Shown: positions 1-7,219, counted from the stretch's first letter. The stretch is DNA of 12,846 nt from an uncultured Collinsella sp. (GCA_937989795.1 CALKBB010000323.1:1-12846); one strand, 5' to 3'. Notes: a model not told the origin generated them from the letters alone. Program-made: numbers and translations.

Positions 1-291
1 CCAGCCGGGCATGATCTCGTTGGCATACGCGATGGCGCCCGTCTTGGGATCGACGACGCCGGCGGCACCAATGCCGACGCCAAGGACCTCGACATCGGGA
101 TTCGCCTCGAGAGCAGCCTTGATGGACGCCTCGATGCGCTGGAAAACTGCCTCGCCGCCTTCTTGGGCCTCGGTGGGAACCTCGGCTTCAAAGACCGGAT
201 GGGGCACGCCGCCATCAGCCGGATACTCCATAATGGCAGTCGCAATCTTGGTGCCGCCGATATCGACGGAGCAAACGTACTTGTTCTCCAT
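1..291 (-). CDS. ROK-family sugar kinase (N-terminal 97 residues; truncated by window edge)
   Basis: This is the N-terminal third of a ROK kinase, a family that phosphorylates hexoses such as glucose or N-acetylmannosamine with ATP in the cytoplasm. Directly visible are the phosphate-binding motif DIGGTKI (residues 10-16) and the second ROK glycine motif GVGIGAAGVVD (71-81), followed by ANEIMPGW. The zinc-binding cysteine motif and catalytic DxGxA region lie beyond the window, so specificity cannot be read. The ATG is preceded by AAGGAG seven bases upstream, which fixes the start. It is the last visible gene of the operon, 172 bp after the aldolase gene. Next to an N-acetylneuraminate lyase-like aldolase, an N-acetylmannosamine kinase (NanK) role is the natural inference; glucokinase or another hexose kinase is the alternative. 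ROK membership is close to certain, the substrate is not. Confidence 0.92.
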   Translation of the reverse strand, partial: MENKYVCSVDIGGTKIATAIMEYPADGGVPHPVFEAEVPTEAQEGGEAVFQRIEASIKAALEANPDVEVLGVGIGAAGVVDPKTGAIAYANEIMPGW

Positions 292-393
292 GTCGCTCTC
301 CTTAGGAGATATAAACAACTACAGGAAATGCGCCGTCAGGCTAGCCGTCACAGCGCGGTAAAGGTTTTCCAGGTGCCCGAGATCGCCGAGAAG

Positions 394-431
394 CCGTGTG
401 GCCATTGACCTAATGGGTCATGGCCGCACGG
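394..431 (-). other. Long imperfect stem-loop between aldolase and ROK kinase genes
   Basis: The arms CCGTGTGGCCAT-TGACC and GGTCA-TGGCCGCACGG are complementary apart from one G:U/C:A position and one bulged base, giving a stem of about 16 bp with a loop of a few bases. On the minus strand, the 3' side continues CTTCTCGG rather than a U-run, so it is not a standard Rho-independent terminator. It lies in the 172-bp gap between the aldolase stop and the ROK start. It could be a transcript-processing or stability element, or a partial attenuator that lowers kinase expression. Confidence 0.5.
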
Positions 432-463
432 TTGAACGGCGAGGTCGGGTGCCTGGGAAAGCT

Positions 464-1384
464 TTAAAGGAGGCCGTTGTCCTGGAGGACCTTCTTAATC
501 GCCTCGACGTTCTCACCGGTCATGGCCTTCACCGGGCGCGGCATGGTCGGGCTGTCGAAGATGCCCATGAGGTTCATAGCGGTCTTGAAGGCGCCGACGC
601 CACCGGCATAGCCCTGGACGCCCGAGGTGACATCCCAGATGTGCGAAATCTCATTGAGGCGATCCTGCTCGGCCTTGACGGTAGCCCAGTCACCAGCCTG
701 AGCGGCCTTCCACTGACGCACGTAGCCCTCGGGCTCAACGTTGGCGAGACCCGGGACGGAACCGTCAGCGCCGCCGAGATAGGCGCCGTCGACAACAACC
801 TCGTGACCGGTGAGGATGCTCATCGGATGGCCGTTCTTCTCGTTCTCCTGAACGAGGTAGCGGAACGAGATGTCATCACCCGAGGAATCCTTGACGCCAG
901 CAAGGACGCCCTCGGCGCCGAGCTTGGCAAGAAGCTTCCAGGGAAGCTTGGTGTGGACGCACACGGGGATGTCGTAGGCGAAGATGGGCAGGTCGAGTTC
1001 CTCGTGAAGGATGCGGAAGTGCTCCTCGACCTCGGTCATGCCCTGCAGGGCATAGAACGGGCAGGTGGCGACGAGCGCATCGGCGCCCAGCTCCTGAGCG
1101 ACCTTGCCGTGCTCGATCATGCGCTCGGTCTCGGTGTCGATGATGCCGACCAGAACGGGAACGCGGTGGTCGACGATACGGACGGCCTCTGCGACAATCT
1201 GGCGACGGCGCTCGTCGGTGGAGAAGACGACCTCGCCCGAGGAGCCCAGGAAGAACAGGCCATCGACGCCGGCATCGATCATGCGGTTGATGCTGCGCTC
1301 AAAGGAGGCAACGTCGAGCTGGTGGTCTTCGGTATCGGGAACAACGACGGGAGGGATAACGCCGGTGAATTTCTGAGTTGCCAC
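464..1384 (-). CDS. Class I aldolase, N-acetylneuraminate lyase / DHDPS family
   Basis: A 306-residue TIM-barrel class I aldolase of the DapA/NanA family, which forms a Schiff base with pyruvate-type substrates. Visible are GSSGE (47-51, the family's GxTGE motif), PFY (109-111), the catalytic Tyr137 in YDIP and the Schiff-base Lys165 in GVKDSSGD. By my hand count both fall at the same numbers as Tyr137 and Lys165 of E. coli NanA. The arginine that follows YNVP in DapA is replaced (YDIPVC), which argues against lysine biosynthesis. The Glu of NanA's sugar-binding Asp-Glu pair is kept (TGHE) but the Asp is His. I chose the GTG at 1384 because AAGGAG lies six bases upstream and the N-terminus then matches the family; an upstream extension to 1468 would overlap the previous gene. 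Sialic acid cleavage to N-acetylmannosamine plus pyruvate is the leading inference; a 2-keto-3-deoxy-sugar-acid aldolase is the alternative. Confidence 0.88.
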   Translation of the reverse strand: MATQKFTGVIPPVVVPDTEDHQLDVASFERSINRMIDAGVDGLFFLGSSGEVVFSTDERRRQIVAEAVRIVDHRVPVLVGIIDTETERMIEHGKVAQELGADALVATCPFYALQGMTEVEEHFRILHEELDLPIFAYDIPVCVHTKLPWKLLAKLGAEGVLAGVKDSSGDDISFRYLVQENEKNGHPMSILTGHEVVVDGAYLGGADGSVPGLANVEPEGYVRQWKAAQAGDWATVKAEQDRLNEISHIWDVTSGVQGYAGGVGAFKTAMNLMGIFDSPTMPRPVKAMTGENVEAIKKVLQDNGLL

Positions 1385-1407
1385 AAGAATCTCCTTAGCT
1401 GTCTGGC

Positions 1408-1426
1408 GAGCGGCCCTATGCCGCTC
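1408..1426 (-). other. Short stem-loop before the aldolase gene
   Basis: A perfect 7-bp inverted repeat, GAGCGGC and GCCGCTC, with a 5-base loop. It sits in the 68-bp gap between the esterase-like gene and the aldolase GTG, upstream of the aldolase ribosome site. No U-tract follows. It may separate translation or stability of the two cistrons; chance is possible at this length. Confidence 0.4.
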
Positions 1427-1452
1427 ACTCTTGTTGGCAGTGTCCAGGCCGT

Positions 1453-2304
1453 CTAGGCCAAAGAACACGAATAGAACGTTTGGTTAAAGAAGTCGACGAC
1501 TTCGTTTTCGAACGCGTTAATACGCTCATGAGCGTATTTGGCATAGATGATATGCCTCCGGTCACACTCAAGACCGTTGAATACGGCAAACTGACCCTTG
1601 GGATCACTCACGGTGTCCATGAGCGATGTGCCCATGAGCACCGAGCCACGAACCCGAGGCGACAGCGTCTCGAGACCGCTGGGAAGCGGATTGGCAAGCG
1701 CCGTGCAGGCAAGGCCCCGCTCGTCCAGAGCAGAAACCGCCAGCGCGACACCGCCGCCAAGGCCCTCGCCCCATGCAAAGATGCGGTCGGGATCCATGCC
1801 ATCAAGGTTGCGCGCAACCTTCGCCAACGCGCAGCCCCAACGGACACGCTCGACAAAAGCAGGCGAGGTAATCCCCTGCTGCAGATCGTTGGATCCAATA
1901 GTCTCATCGTCCAGCGCGAGGACTGCATACCCCATGGCGACAAATCTCGTCATGTGATGCCAGCCGCGCACGGGTCGGTCGATGTCGTGAAACATCAGGC
2001 ATAGTGGCACAAGCTCGGATGCCCGGTCACGACCAACAGGCTCAATCAAACGGCCGTGCACGACATACCCGCCGAGCTCAAAGGAAACCTCGGAGTAGCG
2101 CGCGCACGGATTTGCGAAATCAATCGCCGTAACGGTCAGCCCGCAAACCTCAAGGTCCGAAGCGGCTGTCTCCAACTCGGAAACATCCGCAGAAGCATCG
2201 CCGCGCCAATCCCGGAAATCAGAGAGCCTTGACGAAACCGTCCCAGCAATTCCCGCAAGCTCGGGGACAATCAGCTCATCGATATTGCTCTCGCACTTAG
2301 ACAT
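1453..2304 (-). CDS. AXE1-like alpha/beta-hydrolase lacking the nucleophile serine (probable pseudo-esterase)
   Basis: A 283-residue alpha/beta-hydrolase-like protein, evidently a paralogue of the acetyl esterase just upstream. Both share the strand pattern, the elbow region (here FAWGEGLGGGVALA, about 177-190), the acid region (MGTSLMD, Asp230, then QFAVFNGL) and the final histidine (KYAHE, His259). The elbow should read G-x-S-x-G but reads G-E-G-L-G, so the nucleophile is Gly181. The codon is GGC, one transition from the serine codon AGC. The HGYPG oxyanion motif of the paralogue is HDIDR here, and about 40 residues between elbow and acid are missing. The ATG overlaps the esterase stop by 8 bp (ATGTCTAA) behind a strong GGGAGG-type ribosome site, so translation is coupled. 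The intact frame suggests a retained product. A binding, regulatory or hetero-oligomer role is inference; catalysis by another mechanism cannot be excluded. Confidence 0.82.
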   Translation of the reverse strand: MSKCESNIDELIVPELAGIAGTVSSRLSDFRDWRGDASADVSELETAASDLEVCGLTVTAIDFANPCARYSEVSFELGGYVVHGRLIEPVGRDRASELVPLCLMFHDIDRPVRGWHHMTRFVAMGYAVLALDDETIGSNDLQQGITSPAFVERVRWGCALAKVARNLDGMDPDRIFAWGEGLGGGVALAVSALDERGLACTALANPLPSGLETLSPRVRGSVLMGTSLMDTVSDPKGQFAVFNGLECDRRHIIYAKYAHERINAFENEVVDFFNQTFYSCSLA

Positions 2305-3274
2305 GAGCCTCCCCTCCCTTGCAGAAAAACGGAATGATCAGATCGTCAAAATCCTGAATCTCCTCGTGACCGAAGCCTTCAAAGAACTCATGACGCTTTT
2401 CGCAGGTCAGGTTGTTGTAGACTGCAAACTGCGTCGCCGGAGGGCAGACGATATCGGCTGTGCCCGTGCCAAACAGCACGGGGCATTTGACCATGGGGGC
2501 AAAGTTCTTGGAATCGAAGTACGCCAGTTTGGCATAGGCCTCCTCAATACGAGTCGAGTCCTCGTCAAACCAACGCGACCAATAACGCAGGCCTTCATAA
2601 GCGATATCGTCGGCATCCAGATCCCAAACAAGGCGGAAATCCGACAGGAAGGGATAGAGGATGGCGGCGCGATTGATAAGCTCGCTGTTAAGCGCACAGG
2701 TCGCTATACCCAAACCGCCGCCCTGCGACGCGCCGTTCACAAACACACGGGCAAGATCGATGCCCTCGAGCTCGCGAACAATACGGCACAGAATGCGGAT
2801 ATCCTGGTGCAAGCGGACATAGTAAAGATTGGCCGGGTCGCCGTCGATACCGGCGACGATATGGCCCGCGACCGTTGTGCCCTCAAATCCGCCAATGTCC
2901 TCGGACGGACCTCCTTGACCAGGACAATCGAGAGCAATGAGCGCCATGCCCATGCCCGCAAACGATGCCTGCTCAAACCAGCTGCGACTCGCACCTGGAT
3001 ATCCATGGAACTGAAGTACCAATGGCATGGGCTCGTCCGAGACAGGTTTAAGGTACTTGGCGTGCAGGCGAGCGCCACACATGCCGGTATACCAGAGATC
3101 GAAAAGCTGGCAGGTCACGGCATCGGTGACCGATGCCGCCTCGATCGCATAGTCAAGCCCGACGGCGTCAGCCTCGGCCATGCGATCCTTCCAAAAGAGA
3201 TCGAAATCTGATGGACGGGGCATGGCGCCTCGATATTCACCAAATTGCTGTTGTAGCTCCTGAGCACTTGGCAT
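2297..3274 (-). CDS. Acetyl esterase, AXE1 / cephalosporin-C deacetylase family
   Basis: A 325-residue cytoplasmic alpha/beta-hydrolase of the acetyl xylan esterase (AXE1, CE7) family, which removes O-acetyl groups from sugars; the usual length is about 320. Visible are the N-terminal PRPSDFDLFWKDRM block, the oxyanion HGYPG (90-94), the nucleophile elbow GASQGG with Ser183, the acid Asp274 in GTGTADIVCPP, and the base His303 in GFGHEE. All three catalytic residues are present. There is no signal peptide, so it acts on substrate already imported. I chose the ATG at 3274 because it aligns with family N-termini; the TTG at 3289 has its AAAGG immediately against it, and the ATG itself has only a weak ribosome site. 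It lies 80 bp after the DppF-type gene and overlaps the next gene by 8 bp. AXE1-family members in nan loci, such as the pneumococcal one, are reported to deacetylate sialic acid. By context this could be an O-acetyl-sialate esterase; xylan- or pectin-oligosaccharide deacetylation is the alternative. Confidence 0.9.
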   Translation of the reverse strand: MPSAQELQQQFGEYRGAMPRPSDFDLFWKDRMAEADAVGLDYAIEAASVTDAVTCQLFDLWYTGMCGARLHAKYLKPVSDEPMPLVLQFHGYPGASRSWFEQASFAGMGMALIALDCPGQGGPSEDIGGFEGTTVAGHIVAGIDGDPANLYYVRLHQDIRILCRIVRELEGIDLARVFVNGASQGGGLGIATCALNSELINRAAILYPFLSDFRLVWDLDADDIAYEGLRYWSRWFDEDSTRIEEAYAKLAYFDSKNFAPMVKCPVLFGTGTADIVCPPATQFAVYNNLTCEKRHEFFEGFGHEEIQDFDDLIIPFFCKGGEAHV

Positions 3275-3310
3275 GGCTCGTGAACCCAACCTTTCGAAAT
3301 CGCAACGGAG

Positions 3311-3338
3311 GTGCGCCCGGCAAGGGAACCGGGCGCAC
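3311..3338 (-). other. GC-rich stem-loop between the DppF-type ATPase and esterase genes
   Basis: A perfect 10-bp inverted repeat, GTGCGCCCGG and CCGGGCGCAC, around an 8-base loop. It starts 17 bp after the ATPase stop codon. On the minus strand it is followed by CTCCGTTGCG, which is not a U-tract. It may be a weak attenuator or an RNA-stability element separating the transporter genes from the enzyme genes. Confidence 0.55.
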
Positions 3339-3354
3339 GGGAGGGAAAGCGAGG

Positions 3355-4182
3355 CTACTCGCCGAGCTTGGGATGCAGCAGCGACGGCGCAGCGCCGAGC
3401 AGCATCTTGGTGTAGGGGTCCTGAGGGTGCTGGAAGACCTGCTTGGCCTCGCCCTGCTCGACGATCTTGCCGCCATTCATAACGATGATGTCGTCAGAGA
3501 TATAGCGGACCGTCTGGATGTCATGGCTAATGAACACCATGGCCAGGCCGAGCTCCTTCTTAAGGTCGGTCAGCAGGTTCAGAATCTGCGCGCGGACCGA
3601 AACGTCCAGAGCCGAGGTGGGCTCGTCGGCGATGATGGCATCGGGGTTCAGCGACAGGGCACGGGCAATTGCCACGCGCTGGCGCTGGCCGCCCGAAAGC
3701 TGGCCGGGAAGAACCTCGGCGGCGGAGCTGGGCAGGCCGGTGAGCTCCAAGAGCTCCTTGACGCGCTTCTCCTGCTCGGCCTCGGTACCCAGGTTGTGAA
3801 CGCGCATGGGGTCGAGCAGTTGCTCGCGAACGACCATGCGGGGATTGAGCGCCGTGGCCGGGTTCTGGAACACGACCGAGATGACGCGACCCATGTGGCG
3901 ACGGTCCTCGGCGGTACGTTTGGTAACGTCCTTGCCCTTAAAGTAGACCTTGCCGCTCGTGGGGGCCTGCAGGCCGCACATGACGTTAGCCGTGGTGGAC
4001 TTTCCGCAACCAGACTCGCCGACGATGCCGATGGTCTGTCCGGGCATGAGCTTAATCGTTACACCCTGGACGGCGTGAACCAGGTTGGGGTGCAGAATCG
4101 AGCCGGTACGGGTCCTAAAGGTGACGTGGACGTCATCAAGGAAGATGATCGGCTCGACGCCGTTGACTGCGGTCTCGCTCAT
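3355..4182 (-). CDS. Oligopeptide-type ABC transporter ATPase (DppF/OppF-like, short form)
   Basis: A 275-residue cytoplasmic ATPase that energises the importer encoded by its neighbours. Visible are Walker A GESGCGKS (55-62), the Q-loop FQNP (Gln106), the signature LSGGQRQR (162-169), Walker B AIIADEP with the D-loop SALD, and the switch histidine in FISHD (His220). DppF/OppF proteins are usually about 320-330 residues with a C-terminal oligopeptide-transporter (HPY) tail. This one stops soon after the PYTKMLLGAAP motif and lacks that tail. The ATG directly abuts the stop of the permease-ATPase fusion, with a perfect ribosome site inside the last codons of that gene, so the two should be made together. 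It would pair with the ATPase half of the fusion as a heterodimer. The family call is firm; the transported substrate is inferred from downstream enzymes. Confidence 0.95.
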   Translation of the reverse strand: MSETAVNGVEPIIFLDDVHVTFRTRTGSILHPNLVHAVQGVTIKLMPGQTIGIVGESGCGKSTTANVMCGLQAPTSGKVYFKGKDVTKRTAEDRRHMGRVISVVFQNPATALNPRMVVREQLLDPMRVHNLGTEAEQEKRVKELLELTGLPSSAAEVLPGQLSGGQRQRVAIARALSLNPDAIIADEPTSALDVSVRAQILNLLTDLKKELGLAMVFISHDIQTVRYISDDIIVMNGGKIVEQGEAKQVFQHPQDPYTKMLLGAAPSLLHPKLGE

Positions 4183-6198
4183 CTACATCACCTCCGCGTG
4201 AGGGGTCAAACCATTTGCCTTGAGCACCTCGTCGGGGAGCTCGGAATAGAAGTGCTCGGTGCCGGGCACGCGCTTGAAGACCGGACGGGTGTCCAGGCCA
4301 ATGCGCGGATGACTCGAGCGGGGTGCGAAGCGATCGCCCTTGGGGAAATCGCGCGGGCTCGGAACGGCGCCGGGCACCTGGTGCAGGCGGCCCGAACCGC
4401 TCTCGATGGACAGGACGGAACCCAGAAGACCGCGAGTGTACTCGTGGATCGGGTTGGTGAGCAGCTCCTTGGTGGGCGCCTGCTCGATAACCTGGCCGGC
4501 GTACATAACCGTGATGTTATGAGCGACCTCGGCGACCAGTGCCAGGTCGTGCGAAACGAAGATCATGGCAAAGCCGAGCTTGGCCTGAAGGTCGTTAAGC
4601 AGCTTGATGACCTGCTTCTGGACGGTAACGTCCAGAGCGGTCGTGGGCTCGTCGCAGATGACCAGCTTGGGGTCGCGGGTAAGGGCCATAGCGATCAGAA
4701 CGCGCTGACGCTGACCACCGGAAAGCTCATGCGGATAGCTCTCGAGCGTACGCTTGGGGTCGAGGCCCACGAGCTCCAGGAGCTCCTCGGCGCTACGGGT
4801 GCCGCCGCGCTTGGTGAGCTGCTTCATCTGGGCGGAAATGAGCATGGAGGGGTTGAGCGAGGACAGGGCGTCCTGATAGACCATGGCGATATCGGTACCG
4901 CGCAGGCCGAACCACTCCTTCTTGCTCATCTTGAGCAGATCGCGGCCCTCCCAGAGAACCTCACCAGAAAGGTGCTCGTCATCGTCGGTCAGGCCCATGA
5001 TGGCCAGCGTGGTGATGGACTTACCGCAGCCGGACTCGCCTACCAGGCCCATGGTCTGGCCGGGACGGACGTCAAAGTTGACGTGGTCGACGACGTTGAT
5101 GTCACCGTGGTGCTCAAACTGAATGCAGAAGTCACGGACCGAGAGAATCGGCTCGACAGACTCGTCGGGCACATGGCGGTCGTTACGCTTGAGCTCGACA
5201 TCGCGCAGGGCGCCAAGGCGAGCGGAGAGGGACTGAGCCTGCTCTTTGTAGGCACGAACGGGGTCGGAGACCAGCAGATCGGCCTCGCGACGCTTGGAGG
5301 AATCGGTCGGATCCAGGGCGGCGGAGGGAGCAGCGGCCATGGCGTCGGTAATACCCTCGGAGAGGATGTTGAGCGCCAGGCAGGTGATCATAATGGCCAG
5401 GCCCGGGAACAGTGCCTGCCACCAACGGCCAGCGAGCACGCCGCCGCGGGCGTCGGCGAGGATGTTGCCCCAGGTAGCGGTGGGCTCCTGGATGCCGGCG
5501 CCGATGAAGGTCAGCGAGGCCTCGAAGATGATGGCGTCTGCGACCAGGGTAACGGTGAAGACCATGATCGGAGCGATGCAGTTGCGCAGAACATGCTTGA
5601 TCAGAATCCACGGAGCCTTGGCGCCGGACACGATGACCGCGCGGACATAGTCCTCACCGTACTCGGACACGATGTTGGCGCGCACGATACGGGCGATCTG
5701 CGGAGTGTACATAAAGCCAATGGCGAAGATGATCGACGGCACGGAATTGCCCAGGATGGAGACGAAGACGGCAGCGAGGGCGATGCCCGGGATGGACATG
5801 ATGATGTCCAGGATACGCATGATCGCCTCAGAGATAGACTTGCGCGAAACCGCTGCAAGGGCGCCCACGACCGAGCCGCAGACCAGAGCCATGGCAGTGG
5901 CGCCAAAGCCGATAATCAGCGAGTAACGACCACCGTAGAGCATACGCGACAGAATGTCGCGGCCCTTATCGTCGGTACCGAAGATAAATCCATTGCCGGG
6001 AGCCTGGCGAGCAGTGAAAATCTCGACCGGGCTATAGGGGGCAAGAAGGGGCGCCAAAATCGCAGTCAGGGCGACCAGCACCAGCACGACGGCGGCAATC
6101 TTAGAAGACAGCGTCATCTTCTTCCAGCCACCGAGCTTGAGCCCCTTGGAGGCAGCCTTCTCGAGCTGCTCGGTTTGCTTCTCTCGAATCTTTACCAT
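4183..6198 (-). CDS. Fused ABC importer subunit: DppC-type permease plus DppD-type ATPase
   Basis: A single 671-residue polypeptide joining two usually separate subunits of a peptide-family importer. Residues about 1-290 are a DppC-type permease: a cytoplasmic N-terminus, a first membrane helix at about 33-53, the FGTDDKGRD motif (73-81), and the EAA coupling loop (EYGEDYVRAVIVSGAKAP, about 179-196). A charged, probably helical linker (about 291-347) leads to the ATPase. The ATPase has Walker A GESGCGKS (387-394), Q-loop YQD (441-443), signature LSGGQRQR (492-499), Walker B LVICDEP (512-518) and switch His550. The C-terminal HPY-type segment reads GDRFAPRSSHPR, where relatives normally have cysteines. 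I see no stop or frameshift, and the linker is in frame, so the fusion looks genuine. It starts 3 bp after the DppB-type stop and abuts the next ATPase. From memory, the SatC component of the Haemophilus ducreyi sialic acid importer has a similar fusion; this needs checking. Confidence 0.94.
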   Translation of the reverse strand: MVKIREKQTEQLEKAASKGLKLGGWKKMTLSSKIAAVVLVLVALTAILAPLLAPYSPVEIFTARQAPGNGFIFGTDDKGRDILSRMLYGGRYSLIIGFGATAMALVCGSVVGALAAVSRKSISEAIMRILDIIMSIPGIALAAVFVSILGNSVPSIIFAIGFMYTPQIARIVRANIVSEYGEDYVRAVIVSGAKAPWILIKHVLRNCIAPIMVFTVTLVADAIIFEASLTFIGAGIQEPTATWGNILADARGGVLAGRWWQALFPGLAIMITCLALNILSEGITDAMAAAPSAALDPTDSSKRREADLLVSDPVRAYKEQAQSLSARLGALRDVELKRNDRHVPDESVEPILSVRDFCIQFEHHGDINVVDHVNFDVRPGQTMGLVGESGCGKSITTLAIMGLTDDDEHLSGEVLWEGRDLLKMSKKEWFGLRGTDIAMVYQDALSSLNPSMLISAQMKQLTKRGGTRSAEELLELVGLDPKRTLESYPHELSGGQRQRVLIAMALTRDPKLVICDEPTTALDVTVQKQVIKLLNDLQAKLGFAMIFVSHDLALVAEVAHNITVMYAGQVIEQAPTKELLTNPIHEYTRGLLGSVLSIESGSGRLHQVPGAVPSPRDFPKGDRFAPRSSHPRIGLDTRPVFKRVPGTEHFYSELPDEVLKANGLTPHAEVM
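4187..4195 (-). promoter_or_regulatory. Consensus ribosome binding site embedded in the end of the upstream gene
   Basis: On the minus strand the last codons of the fusion gene contain GGAGGTGAT, a full match to the 16S rRNA anti-Shine-Dalgarno. The GGAGG lies eight bases before the DppF-type ATG, which directly follows the TAG stop. This fixes the start and indicates translational coupling. Confidence 0.8.
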
Positions 6199-6201
6199 AA
6201 T

Positions 6202-7158
6202 CTACACCGTCCTGATGCGCGGGTTGATGAGCAGGTAGAGCATGTCAACCACGATGTTGATGATGATGAAGGCAAGAGCAACGACGATAACGACGCCCTG
6301 AACCAGGTTCGCCTCGTTGCCTTGAACGCCCTGCAGAATCGCAGTGCCCATGCCGGGGAGGTTGAAGATAACCTCGATGACGACGGCGCCGCCCATAAGG
6401 TAACCGATCTTAAGACCGAGGGTGGTGACCGGGGTGATCAGCGCATTGCGAAGAACGTTGATGCCGACGACGACCTTCTCGGGAACGCCGGCGCCACGAG
6501 CCATACGGACATAGTCCTTGTCGAGCTCCTCGACCATGGCGGTACGCACGATACGAGTCATCTGGCCCGTCAGCGGAAATGCCAAGGCGATAGCGGGCAT
6601 GATCATACGTCCCAGATAGCCAACCGGATTCGTGGTGAAGTGAGGCAGAGCACCCGATGCCGGGAGCACCTTAAGGTAGGAAGAGAACAGCAGGATCAAC
6701 AGAACGGCAAGCCAGAACGACGGGGTTGCCAAGCCGGCGATGGAAAAGACGCGGATCACTTGGTCCGGCCATTTGTCGCGATACAGTGCCGCGATGACGC
6801 CGAGCAAAAACGAAACGACCGCACCGATGGCAAGACCGATGAAGGTCAGCTGCATCGTGACGGGCAGGGCCGTGGAGATGCGCTTGGCAACGGAGTTGCG
6901 GGCAGCGCCGTAGGTACCCATGTCGCCATGAATCAAATCGCCCATATAGCGCACGTAGCGCACAGGCCAGGGGTCGTCCAGACCATACTTCTCATGGTAC
7001 TCGGCAACCGCCTCGGGCGAGGCACCGTCACCCAACGCCGTATAGGCGGGGTCGGTCTTGGAGAACGACATAAGGAAGAACACCAGGACGGTGACGCCCA
7101 ATGCCATGATCGGCAGCGCCACAAGACGCCTTCCAATCAAACGTAGCAAGTTGTTCAC
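6202..7158 (-). CDS. Oligopeptide-type ABC transporter permease (DppB-like)
   Basis: A 318-residue inner-membrane permease, a usual length for DppB/OppB. Visible are the N-terminal LLRLIGRRLVALPIMALGVT helix typical of the family, a long extracytoplasmic loop with EKYGLDDPWPVRY, the ATPSFWLAV helix, the EAA coupling loop (DKDYVRMARGAGVPEKVV, about 213-230) and the terminal NPRIRTV, matching the family's DPRIR end. I chose the GTG at 7158 (Val-Asn-Asn) because GGGGAG lies about five bases upstream; an in-frame TTG at 7191 would place that site inside the gene. It should pair with the permease half of the downstream fusion to form the membrane channel. It follows the binding-protein gene after a 155-bp gap with stem-loops. 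Confidence 0.94.
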   Translation of the reverse strand: MNNLLRLIGRRLVALPIMALGVTVLVFFLMSFSKTDPAYTALGDGASPEAVAEYHEKYGLDDPWPVRYVRYMGDLIHGDMGTYGAARNSVAKRISTALPVTMQLTFIGLAIGAVVSFLLGVIAALYRDKWPDQVIRVFSIAGLATPSFWLAVLLILLFSSYLKVLPASGALPHFTTNPVGYLGRMIMPAIALAFPLTGQMTRIVRTAMVEELDKDYVRMARGAGVPEKVVVGINVLRNALITPVTTLGLKIGYLMGGAVVIEVIFNLPGMGTAILQGVQGNEANLVQGVVIVVALAFIIINIVVDMLYLLINPRIRTV

Positions 7159-7198
7159 GTTCTCTCCCCTTTCTTTTGTCGGTAGGACCAACTGGTAT

Positions 7199-7216
7199 AT
7201 GAGTACGGATACTCAT
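7199..7216 (-). other. Perfect 7-bp stem-loop upstream of the DppB-type gene
   Basis: The arms ATGAGTA and TACTCAT flank a 4-base loop (TCCG on the transcribed strand). It lies 40 bases before the DppB-type start and three bases after the larger stem-loop. Together they may form a tandem stability or attenuation element in the binding-protein/permease gap. Confidence 0.4.
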
Positions 7217-7219
7217 TAC

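Noticed and set aside
292..350. Internal promoter for the ROK kinase, with TATATC as a -10 box
   Set aside because: No reasonable -35 box was found at 16-18 bp upstream, so the box is probably part of an AT-rich leader.
464..1384. DapA (lysine biosynthesis) as the identity of the aldolase
   Set aside because: The arginine after the YNVP motif in DapA is missing (YDIPVC), the PFY motif is NanA-like, and the operon context is sugar-acid catabolism.
1385..1468. N-terminal extension of the aldolase to 1468
   Set aside because: It would overlap the upstream gene, adds residues unlike the family, and would place the good AAGGAG site inside the gene.
1453..2304. A sequence reading error removing the catalytic serine
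   Set aside because: Not excluded, but the HGYPG oxyanion motif and about 40 further residues are also lost, so a single base error would not explain the divergence.
3133..7146. A 1337-codon open frame on the plus strand, and similar long plus-strand frames at 398-1456, 2285-3211, 7440-8945 and 10555-11835
   Set aside because: Each is codon-aligned with well-recognised minus-strand genes and exists because those genes avoid TTA, CTA and TCA. The translations are low-complexity His/Asp/Gly/Arg-rich text with no family resemblance.
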